This document shows positions 1 to 6,790 of a DNA stretch of 10,472 nucleotides, in pieces; within the stretch, counting starts at the first letter, position 1, and each line of letters opens with the position of its first letter. Location of the stretch: positions 1 to 10,472 of the forward strand of contig JAAYYJ010000276.1 of the NCBI GenBank assembly GCA_012515455.1, given 5' to 3'. The position numbers and the translations under genes were made by a program. The notes beneath the pieces were generated by a model that saw only the letters and a list, made by a program, of their open reading frames with translations, was not told where the DNA came from and ran no database searches. Origin of the DNA: Oligosphaeraceae bacterium. GTDB lineage: Bacteria > Verrucomicrobiota > Lentisphaeria > Oligosphaerales > Oligosphaeraceae.

Positions 1-33
1 AAAGAGCATGGCAGCAGTGCCAACACAGACTCA

Positions 34-235
34 AAATGGTTAAGGGGCGAAGAATGGTGCTGGGAAAAGAGCTTTGCTATCGTGTGATTGGGTTGGTCAA
101 GCACCCGGCAGGGCTTCTGCAGGGCGAAGCGTTGCCGGCGCCAGAGCGGTTAGGGGGCGATTTCCAGCCTGGGCTACATACGGCAGTCAGAAAGCAATCA
201 AGTCCGCAGCACCAGATTTCGCACCTTAACGATTT
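34..235. repeat. Imperfect inverted repeat with 28-bp arms
   Basis: The arm at 34-61 and the reverse complement of the arm at 208-235 agree at 23 of 28 positions by hand alignment. The core GGTTAAGGGGCGAAG in the left arm faces CTTTCGNNCCTTAAC-type sequence in the right arm (the right arm holds TTTCGCACCTTAACG). The arms flank 146 bp. Weak similarity may extend a little further inward after a 2-base shift. The roughly 200-bp span and inverted ends resemble a small non-autonomous element, but I see no target-site duplication beside the arms. A large RNA stem or two chance copies of a dispersed repeat are alternatives. Confidence 0.45.
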
Positions 236-446
236 CCTGAATCCCTGGAATTACCAACTGAGGCAAGGATAAAGTGCGACCCAACCGGCGGCGGCAGTCC
301 CCGGCAGGCTGCTCCTGAACCATTCCCAGCCCTGCCCTGGTGGCACGCAGCCCGGTGTTGCGACACCGGTTGGCAGCGCGTTGCCCGTCTGCCCCCGGGA
401 TAGGGCTCAAGCCGAGGCCAGACGGCGCTTGCTCGGCCCTGCCTAT

Positions 447-474
447 ACTATATCGTGGTCTGAGCAGGAGACAA
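447..474 (-). promoter_or_regulatory. Weak sigma70-like promoter candidate, leftward
   Basis: Read on the minus strand, TTGTCT (474-469) is separated by 16 bases from TATAGT (452-447), matching the -35 and -10 consensus at 4/6 and 5/6 positions. It would drive transcription toward the left edge, into sequence with no recognisable gene, so any target would lie outside the window. Matches of this quality arise by chance, so this is only a candidate. Confidence 0.25.
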
Positions 475-557
475 GTTGCGGCACATGGTCCTGCCGGCTG
501 GGGAAGTGCCGCACACTGTTCTGTCACATCGCCAGGTGTGGGGGCGGCAGGTACGAT

Positions 558-2378
558 TCAATCGATTTTAAGCCGGTATGTCCCGCCCAAGGTATAGGCA
601 TTACCCTGGTGCAAGAAATAGCTGTCATCCAGAATATTGTTTTGGGCCGCAGTGAAGGAGCTGTCAATCTGCATCAGTCCGAGAAAAAAGTCAAACAGCA
701 GGTCGGTGGTCAGCACCCGGCTGCGCAGGCGCGCGAGATTCGCGGCGAGCCTGGCGTTGCTTTCCCGGTTCAGGAATTCCGGGGCGAGGTAAAGCCACAA
801 AGGTATTTCCGTCATCAGCTGATTAAACACGCCTGGGCGGGGATCATGGCCAATGCCTGATGCGACATCCTCCGAGTGGTCGGAAAGATAGCAGATCACC
901 GCCGCTCCCCGGTCGCGGAAATAACTGGTGAGACGTTCAACCACCATGTCGTTGTAATGGATGCTTTTCTCATAGCTGGACATAGTGCTGTTCTGCAGAT
1001 AGCCTGGCGGATAGCATTTATCGTAGGGGTAATGACTGCCCAGCAGCTGAATGACAATCAATTCGCGGGCCTGCAGCTGGTCAGGAAGGAATTGCAGCAG
1101 GTCCCAGTCGGTCGGCGCATGATCCAGGGCCGACCGGACCTCCGGGAGATTGAAAATATCATCTGCGGACTGGGTAATTACCGCGGTCGGCGAATCCATC
1201 AGCACCGCCGCTCCCTGCGCCGAAAACCAGCGGGTGTGGAAACCGTTGTATTTGGCGATATCGAACAGCGACACGGCATTGCGCAAGGGCAGGCGCTTGT
1301 TCTCATACTGATTCTGATTGGTCAGCATATATGACAGGCAGCGAATCGTCTGGGTATAGGGCGAATAGGCGCGCTCGAACACAACAATGGAGTCAGTGTC
1401 CTGCAGCTTCTTCTGCCAGGGAGTGGTAGGCTGTTTAGCATACCCGTAAATCTCCATATAATGCTTGTTCAAGGATTCGCCAATCATGAGCACGAATACG
1501 CCGTCAGTCCCGGACTTGGGCTCATCCTGCAGTTTTTCCTGGATGAAACGCTCATAGTCAGCGCGCGCGGCCTTGAATTTCCAGTTTTCGTAATAATAAG
1601 TCCCTGGGGCAGTCAGGAGCCGCAGCAGATTGGAGGAATAGATTCTGCTCTGTCCCAGCACCAGGATGGTGCTGAAAAGCAGGATGCTGAACAGCCCGGC
1701 CCCGATTCTCCGGGCCAGGACATTGGGGGTGATATTGGCATCGGCCCGGGCGGTACTGCAGACGAATAAGGTGCAGAGCAGCGCGAAGCCGGTGCAGGCG
1801 GCAAGAATAAGCAGGTAGCGATGCTGCAAGCGGCGAAAATATCCGGCCGCTTCGCTGAAATTTGTCTGGCAGACGGCAATAATGGCATCGTAGTCGAACG
1901 AGATATTCCCGCATAAGACATTGATCAGCATCAGAAAACAGAGGAACAGCAGGATATGGACGATGACCTCGAAGCCGTAGCGGAAGACACGATAGGGCAG
2001 TGACTGAGTGCGCTTCGCCGGCAGCAGGCAATGGACCTGCAGCAAAATTGCGGTGCCGGTAAAAATGATAAAGTACTGCGACAGGAAGTAGGCGAGATTC
2101 TTCATGGGAGAATTCAGCAGGTCGGCGGCAACGGCCAGGTAGGGCAGGAACACATACCCGAGATGCATGCTGCCGTTTTTGACCCTGACCAGGGCAGCTG
2201 CAGTTGCGGACCACCCCAGCAAAGCTCCCAACGCCAAGATACTGGTGGTGGGATAGAAATTGTGGTCCAGGGCATAAATGCGCAGATAAAACAGCAGCAG
2301 GAAGACAAGGTTGATGGCCGCCCAAATGCCAAAACGCCAGAGGAATTGAAGTAGGTGCGGGGTTAAAAGTGTCCCCAT
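558..2378 (-). CDS. Membrane phosphoethanolamine transferase, EptC/CptA-like (sulfatase fold)
   Basis: Predicted 606-aa inner-membrane enzyme that would move phosphoethanolamine (or a similar phospho-group) from phospholipid to a lipid A, core-sugar or other envelope acceptor. About six hydrophobic segments (roughly residues 9-37, 42-66, 75-119, 136-157, 187-210, 224-247) precede a periplasmic alkaline-phosphatase/sulfatase-type domain from about 290. Motifs fit the EptA/EptC metal site: IGES (Glu301), TQTIRC with Thr344 as the predicted nucleophile, GSHYPYDKCYPP (His449), YLSDHSED (Asp500, His501) and GHDP (His511). The stretch after the nucleophile, PLRNAVSLFDIAKYNGFHTRWF, aligns better with E. 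coli CptA than with EptA/MCR. I chose the ATG at 2378-2376 because the first membrane helix follows directly; the frame stays open to an ATG at 2540, but that extension is low-complexity and unlike the family. The ribosome binding site (AAGAGA) is weak. Donor and acceptor are unknown. Confidence 0.85.
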   Translation of the reverse strand: MGTLLTPHLLQFLWRFGIWAAINLVFLLLFYLRIYALDHNFYPTTSILALGALLGWSATAAALVRVKNGSMHLGYVFLPYLAVAADLLNSPMKNLAYFLSQYFIIFTGTAILLQVHCLLPAKRTQSLPYRVFRYGFEVIVHILLFLCFLMLINVLCGNISFDYDAIIAVCQTNFSEAAGYFRRLQHRYLLILAACTGFALLCTLFVCSTARADANITPNVLARRIGAGLFSILLFSTILVLGQSRIYSSNLLRLLTAPGTYYYENWKFKAARADYERFIQEKLQDEPKSGTDGVFVLMIGESLNKHYMEIYGYAKQPTTPWQKKLQDTDSIVVFERAYSPYTQTIRCLSYMLTNQNQYENKRLPLRNAVSLFDIAKYNGFHTRWFSAQGAAVLMDSPTAVITQSADDIFNLPEVRSALDHAPTDWDLLQFLPDQLQARELIVIQLLGSHYPYDKCYPPGYLQNSTMSSYEKSIHYNDMVVERLTSYFRDRGAAVICYLSDHSEDVASGIGHDPRPGVFNQLMTEIPLWLYLAPEFLNRESNARLAANLARLRSRVLTTDLLFDFFLGLMQIDSSFTAAQNNILDDSYFLHQGNAYTLGGTYRLKID

Positions 2379-2478
2379 AGTGGTCTCTTGAGCTAGTGAG
2401 TTTCGAAGAAAATCCTGGCGCAGTCCGCAAGCCGGAGCCGGGCCGGGCGCGGGCAGCGCGGCAAGGGCTGCGGCAGTG

Positions 2479-2507
2479 ACAATACCGGTGGAATAAGTCT
2501 GCGGCAA
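2479..2507 (-). promoter_or_regulatory. Candidate promoter before the phosphoethanolamine transferase gene
   Basis: In the 227-bp gap after the GH20 gene, the minus strand reads TTGCCG (2507-2502), a 17-base spacer, then TATTGT (2484-2479). Each hexamer matches consensus at 4 of 6 positions with optimal spacing. It would give a leader of roughly 90 bases to the ATG at 2378. The gap, strongly GC-rich in its outer parts, suggests the transferase need not depend on the upstream transcript. The match is weak and may be chance. Confidence 0.3.
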
Positions 2508-2605
2508 TGACCTGCAGCAGGCTGCCGGGGCTGCCTGCATAATCTTACTGCCCCGGTCCCTGCGCCGGAGCGCCCGCTGCGCCGGTGGCTCTGCATTCCT
2601 CCTGC

Positions 2606-5600
2606 TTAGCGGCGTCCGCTGATGGCGTATAGCTGCACCCTGAACTCCCGGGTGCTTTCGGGGACGAAGGAAATTTTGCTGATTTCCCGGTCCGGGAAAG
2701 GGTTATTCCAGGCAAACTGATAGTAGCGGATTTGCTTGCTGCTGTCTTCCGGGTCCTGGCGGTTGTATAACGCCCGTCCGGCAAGCAGGAGTGTGTTTTC
2801 GGCCGCGACATCCGCGAAGCCGATATTCTCGAATACGGTCAGGGGGATGCTGAGCGTGCTGCCGTCCGCATAATGGACCTGGTAAGCTCCAGTCGGCTCG
2901 CCGTAAGGGTACTGCCGCCAGGAGCCGGCGAGCTGCTTCGGGTCCGGATAACCCGGCGGACAGCTGATGTGGTGCAGGAAGAACAGCTCGGCGAATTTGC
3001 CGGGGATGGGTACTTCTGCCGGCAACACTTGCCCGGTGAAGGCGGTAGGGATATTGGCGATGCTCAGCGTGGCCTCGCCGGCAATGGGGATGATGGCGCT
3101 GCCACCGGCCGGCGCCGGGTTGATAGCCCGCAACTGACAGACCGTGGGCAGATAACCATTGGCAATCGCCTCCGGCAGGGTCTGCCGACCGGTGCCGGCA
3201 GTATTCCAGGCAAATCCGGCGGCCAGGGTATTGGCGGCGGAGTAGCTGGGCTGGAAGCGGAATGACATGGTATAGAAGCCATAGATATTCCAGCCGAAGC
3301 CCCGGGTCAGGGGGAGAGCGTTGGTGCCGGGATAATTGCTGATGCCGGTAGGAGTTACCCAGACCTCGAAGCCTTTTTCGCTAAAGAATAGGGCATTGCG
3401 GTCCAGGTAGGCCCAGATGGCGATGATGAAATCCCGGGGCAGCTGCTCGAGATGTTCGGAGACCTCAAAGCGGTGTCCGTTGTGCCAGCGCACCAGCATA
3501 TCCTCGTGCATAATCGGGCGTACGCCCTGCCGGCGGCAGAACTCCGCCAGGCGCTCATGGAAGGCCATAAAGGCCTGGGCCCGGGTCTGCCCCCGCAGCA
3601 GCGGGTCGGGTTGTTCATCCTTCTTGGGGGCATGCCACCATTCATCGCCGCCGACACCGATATATTTGGCGCCGGTGGCTTGGATGACTTCCTGGAGGCA
3701 GTTGAAGACGATGCGGTCGTGGTCCGGGTGGGTGACATCGGCCTGGGTGCGATCGCCCTTCTCCCGCAGTTCGGGATGGGCGATAGTCAGCCACCAGTCG
3801 GAGTGGCTGCCCAGCTGCCAGCGCGGGGCCAGCTCAATGAAGTGATCGCGGCACCACTGGGCCAGGCGGGACAAGTCCTCCAGGCTGTAAATAGCCTGGG
3901 GGCCATTCATTTCCGGCTGGCTTTTGTACTGGATGAGAGAAGACAAATCGCAGACCAGAACATTCTGCTTGTTGTCGGCCACATATTTGCGCACCCAGTC
4001 GATCAGATAATCAATGGAACGGACATCCTTGAACTGGCGGTTATGGAAGGTCCAGGGATGCAGCAGGCAGACTGTCCGAACCGGCAGATCGGGGTAATCT
4101 TCCAGCTCGCAGCCGGGCAGGATGGTATTGCGGGGCTGGAAACCAGAGAGCAACAGCTGCAGCAGAGTTACACCGCCGTAATAAAGCCCGGGTTCATCAC
4201 TGCCGCTGATGCTCACGCCCTGGGCCGTAACTGTCAGGCGGTAGCCTTCCGGTGGTCCGCCGGGAGAGAGCGACAAGGCGATGCCGCCCGGCCCGGGACC
4301 GGACAAGGTGAACTCCCGCCCGGTGTATCCCTGCAAACGCCCGGCCAGCATCCTGGCGGTCAGCCGGGTCCGCTCGCTGGCGTTCTCGGGCAGTCTGATG
4401 ACTGGAGCGGCGGCCAGGTCGCAGCTGACTTCCGCCTTGAGCTGCTGTTTTTTCGGTACAGGCCAGAGGACAGTCTCGCGGCTGCGGTCTGGGAATTCCC
4501 GGTCGTTGCGGCAATTGATACCGGTCACAAAGCGTGAGCCGGCCTGGTTGAGGACTTCCAGGTAGATGGAATACAGCCCGGGCAGATTTTTGCAGCCGTT
4601 GAGGGTGAGAGACTCTGCCAGAGGCAGCAGTTCCGAGCTGAGGATGGAATAGTCCGGCGCCACCAGATGCACCCTCGCCTGACAGCCGGGCTCCTGCCCG
4701 CTGTTTTTCAGGGCGATGGCAATACCGGCCTTATCCATCCCGGCGTATTCCAGGCAGCGCACAGAGAGGATTTCGCTGGTCCCCCCGCCGAAAGGCCGGG
4801 CATTGAAATACAGCAGGCCGTAATTGCGCGGCGGCGGATACTTGTCGGATGGATTCCAGACGTCGGCCTTCGCGGCGCTGATATTCTGCACAATCTGGAA
4901 ATTGATAAACTCACGTTCAGTCTTGCGCAGGGAGATGAAGGGGATAGTCAGCTCGGTTTGCCAGACATTGTCTTCCAGACGCATGACCCGGGTATGCTCG
5001 GGGATGAAATCACTGTGCCTGGTCACTGCCGCAGCGGTGACATCGTAATGGGTGGAACTGCCCCATTCTGCGCCGGCAGCATTGAACACGTACTGGAAAT
5101 ACGACTGATTGTCGAGTTCGCCGGAGCAAAACAACTCCAGCAGCTCGTCCTGCCAGAGACGGTTCCGGTTGTCACCGGGCTTGACCAGCGCAACAGGGGG
5201 GCGCCCGGCAAAACTGGCAGTGGTGTGCAGGTATAACGCCTGCTCATCGTATTTGGCCTGCACCTGCAGGCTTCTGCCTGTAAACAGGGGTTGGAAGTCC
5301 GGCAGGACCTCTGCGCTGCGGCGGCGCTGCAGAATGGGCATCTCGCGGGATTGCTGTAATTGCAATTCCTCCTCCTGCAGGAAAACCCGTTTCAGGAAGA
5401 TGCTCCGGCCGGCATTCTCCGGTCCGGAGTCGAGGATCACGTTCGCGGCCTGGTGCAGGTTCAGGGATGCTTCAGCCCGGCGGTAGCTGGGCTCAAAACG
5501 GTAGTCATGCTCGCCCTGCTGCAGCAGGATGCTGCCCACCAGAATCGCCCGGGGGTCGTGGTGGAAGATGACGGAAATCTGGAAACGGGGCTGATCGCTG

Positions 5601-5905
5601 CCGTCATAAGCGATACGATAGAACAGACGGCGAGTTTTATTCTCCGGGAGAGGCCGCTCAATTTTCAGGTTGGCCCGGGCAGTTCCCTGGGTGCCACGGT
5701 AGGTCAGCTTCAGGTAATTCTGGCCATCGCGCTGGACCACTTCGCTGCCGGCATTCATGTCGCTGCCGGCTTTCCAGCTGGTTGTATAGCAGGAGAAGCT
5801 GGTTGTGCCGGGGAGGAACAAATCAATCTCTGCTCCGGCTAGTAACGCTGGCAGGACCATGCCGCACAACACCAGGACTGTGCGGTTATGTTTGGAGACA
5901 CACAT
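2606..5905 (-). CDS. Secreted multidomain GH20-type beta-N-acetylhexosaminidase
   Basis: Predicted 1099-aa exported glycoside hydrolase, far longer than a minimal GH20 enzyme. Layout: signal peptide (about 1-25, hydrophobic LVLCGMVLPALLAGA); a beta-rich N-terminal region (26-185); a CBM9/DOMON-like module (about 190-370, with WQDELLELF and YFQYVFNAAGAEW); a linker or Ig-like region (375-480); a GH20b-type alpha/beta domain (485-595, with EGYRLTVTAQGVSISGSD then GLYYGGVTLLQLLL); a TIM barrel (about 600-915); and a C-terminal beta domain (935-1099). The barrel carries the Asp-Glu pair in VGGDEWW (Asp754, Glu755), which in GH20 polarises the substrate acetamido group and acts as acid/base. The family cleaves terminal GlcNAc or GalNAc; the actual glycan is unknown. 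The start is supported by GGGAGT at 5916-5911, six bases upstream. The gene begins 15 bp after the pilin-like gene, so the two are likely cotranscribed. Retaining mechanism and activity are inferred. Confidence 0.87.
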   Translation of the reverse strand: MCVSKHNRTVLVLCGMVLPALLAGAEIDLFLPGTTSFSCYTTSWKAGSDMNAGSEVVQRDGQNYLKLTYRGTQGTARANLKIERPLPENKTRRLFYRIAYDGSDQPRFQISVIFHHDPRAILVGSILLQQGEHDYRFEPSYRRAEASLNLHQAANVILDSGPENAGRSIFLKRVFLQEEELQLQQSREMPILQRRRSAEVLPDFQPLFTGRSLQVQAKYDEQALYLHTTASFAGRPPVALVKPGDNRNRLWQDELLELFCSGELDNQSYFQYVFNAAGAEWGSSTHYDVTAAAVTRHSDFIPEHTRVMRLEDNVWQTELTIPFISLRKTEREFINFQIVQNISAAKADVWNPSDKYPPPRNYGLLYFNARPFGGGTSEILSVRCLEYAGMDKAGIAIALKNSGQEPGCQARVHLVAPDYSILSSELLPLAESLTLNGCKNLPGLYSIYLEVLNQAGSRFVTGINCRNDREFPDRSRETVLWPVPKKQQLKAEVSCDLAAAPVIRLPENASERTRLTARMLAGRLQGYTGREFTLSGPGPGGIALSLSPGGPPEGYRLTVTAQGVSISGSDEPGLYYGGVTLLQLLLSGFQPRNTILPGCELEDYPDLPVRTVCLLHPWTFHNRQFKDVRSIDYLIDWVRKYVADNKQNVLVCDLSSLIQYKSQPEMNGPQAIYSLEDLSRLAQWCRDHFIELAPRWQLGSHSDWWLTIAHPELREKGDRTQADVTHPDHDRIVFNCLQEVIQATGAKYIGVGGDEWWHAPKKDEQPDPLLRGQTRAQAFMAFHERLAEFCRRQGVRPIMHEDMLVRWHNGHRFEVSEHLEQLPRDFIIAIWAYLDRNALFFSEKGFEVWVTPTGISNYPGTNALPLTRGFGWNIYGFYTMSFRFQPSYSAANTLAAGFAWNTAGTGRQTLPEAIANGYLPTVCQLRAINPAPAGGSAIIPIAGEATLSIANIPTAFTGQVLPAEVPIPGKFAELFFLHHISCPPGYPDPKQLAGSWRQYPYGEPTGAYQVHYADGSTLSIPLTVFENIGFADVAAENTLLLAGRALYNRQDPEDSSKQIRYYQFAWNNPFPDREISKISFVPESTREFRVQLYAISGRR

Positions 5906-5920
5906 CTTCTACTCCCGGAG

Positions 5921-6637
5921 TTAATAATTCTCGCTGAAGGATTTTTTCAAGGGCGGGGTGCGGCGTTCCTGCTCGACGTGCCCGTCGACAAACATGACAT
6001 TGGCGGCCAGGTCATGGCGGCGCATGGTGCTGTTGCTTCTATAAGCGGAGCCAAGCTGGTCGGTGTTGGCTCCGCGCGAGTGGGTATTGTATCCGCCCCA
6101 GATGTCTCCGCCGCCATCGCCCATCAGCTGAATGCGCCCGGAATGCACCACTGCAGTGATCTGCCGGTGCTGGTAGGGCTGATAAGTACTGCTCAGAATC
6201 CCGCCGCAGAGATGGACATTCCAGCTGTAATTACGGCTATTGACATACGGGGAGTCGCTGCTGGGGCAGAGAATGATTTTCATGGTCGGGTACCAGACCT
6301 TCTTGACATTGTCGTAATAAGTCAGCTGGAAAGTACCATAACCCCGCCGCTTCGCCCCGACATATTCGGCAATCTTGTTGCTCTGTGGAGTTATGGAAGT
6401 GGCGTTATTCACCACTCCATCCGGAAAGTAATCATCAAAATCGGTGACATAGCCAAAGACCGCCTGCCCGAGCTGCCGGAGATGGGAAGTACAGGTTATG
6501 GCCTGGGCCTTGCGCTTCGCCTTGCTCAAGGCCGGCAGCAGCATCCCGGCCAGAACCGCGATAATGGCAATCACGACCAGAAGCTCAATCAAGGTGAAAC
6601 ACCTCGCCCGGGGACTAGAAAGGCTTTGTTTTAACAT
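5921..6637 (-). CDS. Prepilin-like protein with N-terminal methylation motif and H-X9-DG motif
   Basis: Predicted 238-aa type II secretion/type IV pilin-like protein. A short basic leader ends at Cys13, followed by FTLIELLVVIAIIAVLAG with Phe14 and the characteristic Glu18, the site normally cut and methylated by prepilin peptidase. The residue before the cut is Cys rather than the usual Gly. The remainder is a Tyr- and Gly-rich globular region, and near the C-terminus HDLAANVMFVDGH gives the H-X9-DG motif (His208, Asp218, Gly219). Such proteins are abundant in Lentisphaerota and Planctomycetota and often sit beside sulfatases or glycoside hydrolases; their role is not known. I chose the ATG at 6637 over one at 6703 because GGAG lies seven bases upstream (6648-6645) and the leader length fits. 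The GH20 gene follows after 15 bp. It may be displayed or secreted with that enzyme, which is inference. Confidence 0.9.
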   Translation of the reverse strand: MLKQSLSSPRARCFTLIELLVVIAIIAVLAGMLLPALSKAKRKAQAITCTSHLRQLGQAVFGYVTDFDDYFPDGVVNNATSITPQSNKIAEYVGAKRRGYGTFQLTYYDNVKKVWYPTMKIILCPSSDSPYVNSRNYSWNVHLCGGILSSTYQPYQHRQITAVVHSGRIQLMGDGGGDIWGGYNTHSRGANTDQLGSAYRSNSTMRRHDLAANVMFVDGHVEQERRTPPLKKSFSENY

Positions 6638-6708
6638 CGTGAATCTCCGCAAGTAAAAAATAACCCAAGTGCAGCCGGTGGCAACAGAGTTCCCCATGCT
6701 CATGCATC

Positions 6709-6736
6709 AATATATAACCCGGCAACTAAATGAAAA
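6709..6736 (-). promoter_or_regulatory. Candidate promoter for the pilin-like/GH20 operon
   Basis: On the minus strand TTTTCA (6736-6731), a 16-base spacer and TATATT (6714-6709) make a reasonable sigma70-like promoter (4/6 and 5/6 matches) within the most AT-rich part of the window. Transcription would start near 6702, giving a leader of about 65 bases to the ATG at 6637. It lies in the 153-bp gap between the AraC-family gene and the pilin-like gene, where a regulated operon promoter would be expected. Confidence 0.5.
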
Positions 6737-6744
6737 TAGCATAA

Positions 6745-6770
6745 TGGCGGTTATTTTTATCAATTTGGCG
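6745..6770 (-). promoter_or_regulatory. Direct repeat CGCCA spaced 21 bp: possible AraC-type operator
   Basis: On the minus strand CGCCA occurs at 6770-6766 and again at 6749-6745, exactly 21 bp apart, in the same orientation, on the same face of the helix. The nearer copy ends eight bases upstream of the proposed -35 element at 6736-6731. AraC-family activators typically bind direct half-sites about two helical turns apart just upstream of or overlapping the -35, and an AraC-family gene ends 20 bp away at 6791. The five-base core is short and little of its flanks is conserved, so the assignment is tentative. Confidence 0.35.
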
Positions 6771-6790
6771 AAAATCTGGGTGCCCCCGGT

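Larger units (their letters stand above)
1..557. other. Stretch without a supported gene (left edge of window)
   Basis: No gene can be supported here. On the minus strand, downstream of the phosphoethanolamine transferase stop, every frame in the first 200 bases is broken by stops, and the one longer minus frame (527-198) encodes a low-complexity Arg/Pro/Ala-rich peptide. On the plus strand a frame is open from the left edge to a stop at 270-272, but it has no recognisable family, no convincing ribosome binding site, and runs against every other gene in the window. The stretch does contain an imperfect inverted repeat (34-61 and 208-235), a 7-bp inverted repeat GCGGCAC/GTGCCGC (478-484 and 506-512), and a weak leftward promoter candidate (447-474). 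It may be an intergenic spacer, a decayed gene, or the remnant of a small element. Confidence 0.5.

Noticed and set aside
208..240. CCTTAAC and GTTAAGG motifs as integron attC core sites
   Set aside because: The motifs do not fit RYYYAAC and GTTRRRY at the outer positions, their order is opposite to that of one attC site, and no integrase or cassette-like gene is present.
3..272. Plus-strand frame open from the left edge to a stop at 270-272 (Met at 36)
   Set aside because: No recognisable family, no ribosome binding site before the internal Met, runs opposite to all other genes, and overlaps both arms of the inverted repeat. It could be the end of a gene starting outside the window, but nothing in it supports that.
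478..512. 7-bp inverted repeat GCGGCAC/GTGCCGC as a terminator for the transferase gene
   Set aside because: It begins about 45 bases past the stop, has a 21-base loop and no following U-run on the minus strand, so a terminator call is not justified.
198..527. Minus-strand frame of 109 codons downstream of the phosphoethanolamine transferase
   Set aside because: Composition is rich in Arg, Pro, Ala and Cys with no domain, no ribosome binding site, and the frame closes in sequence that is otherwise stop-rich.
2379..2540. N-terminal extension of the phosphoethanolamine transferase to the ATG at 2540
   Set aside because: The extra 54 residues are Ala/Pro-rich, are not a signal or membrane segment, and have no ribosome binding site; the internal ATG at 2378 directly precedes the first helix as in the family.
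3452..4537. Plus-strand frame of 361 codons inside the GH20 gene
   Set aside because: Antisense shadow caused by high GC at codon third positions of the GH20 gene, with no domain of its own.
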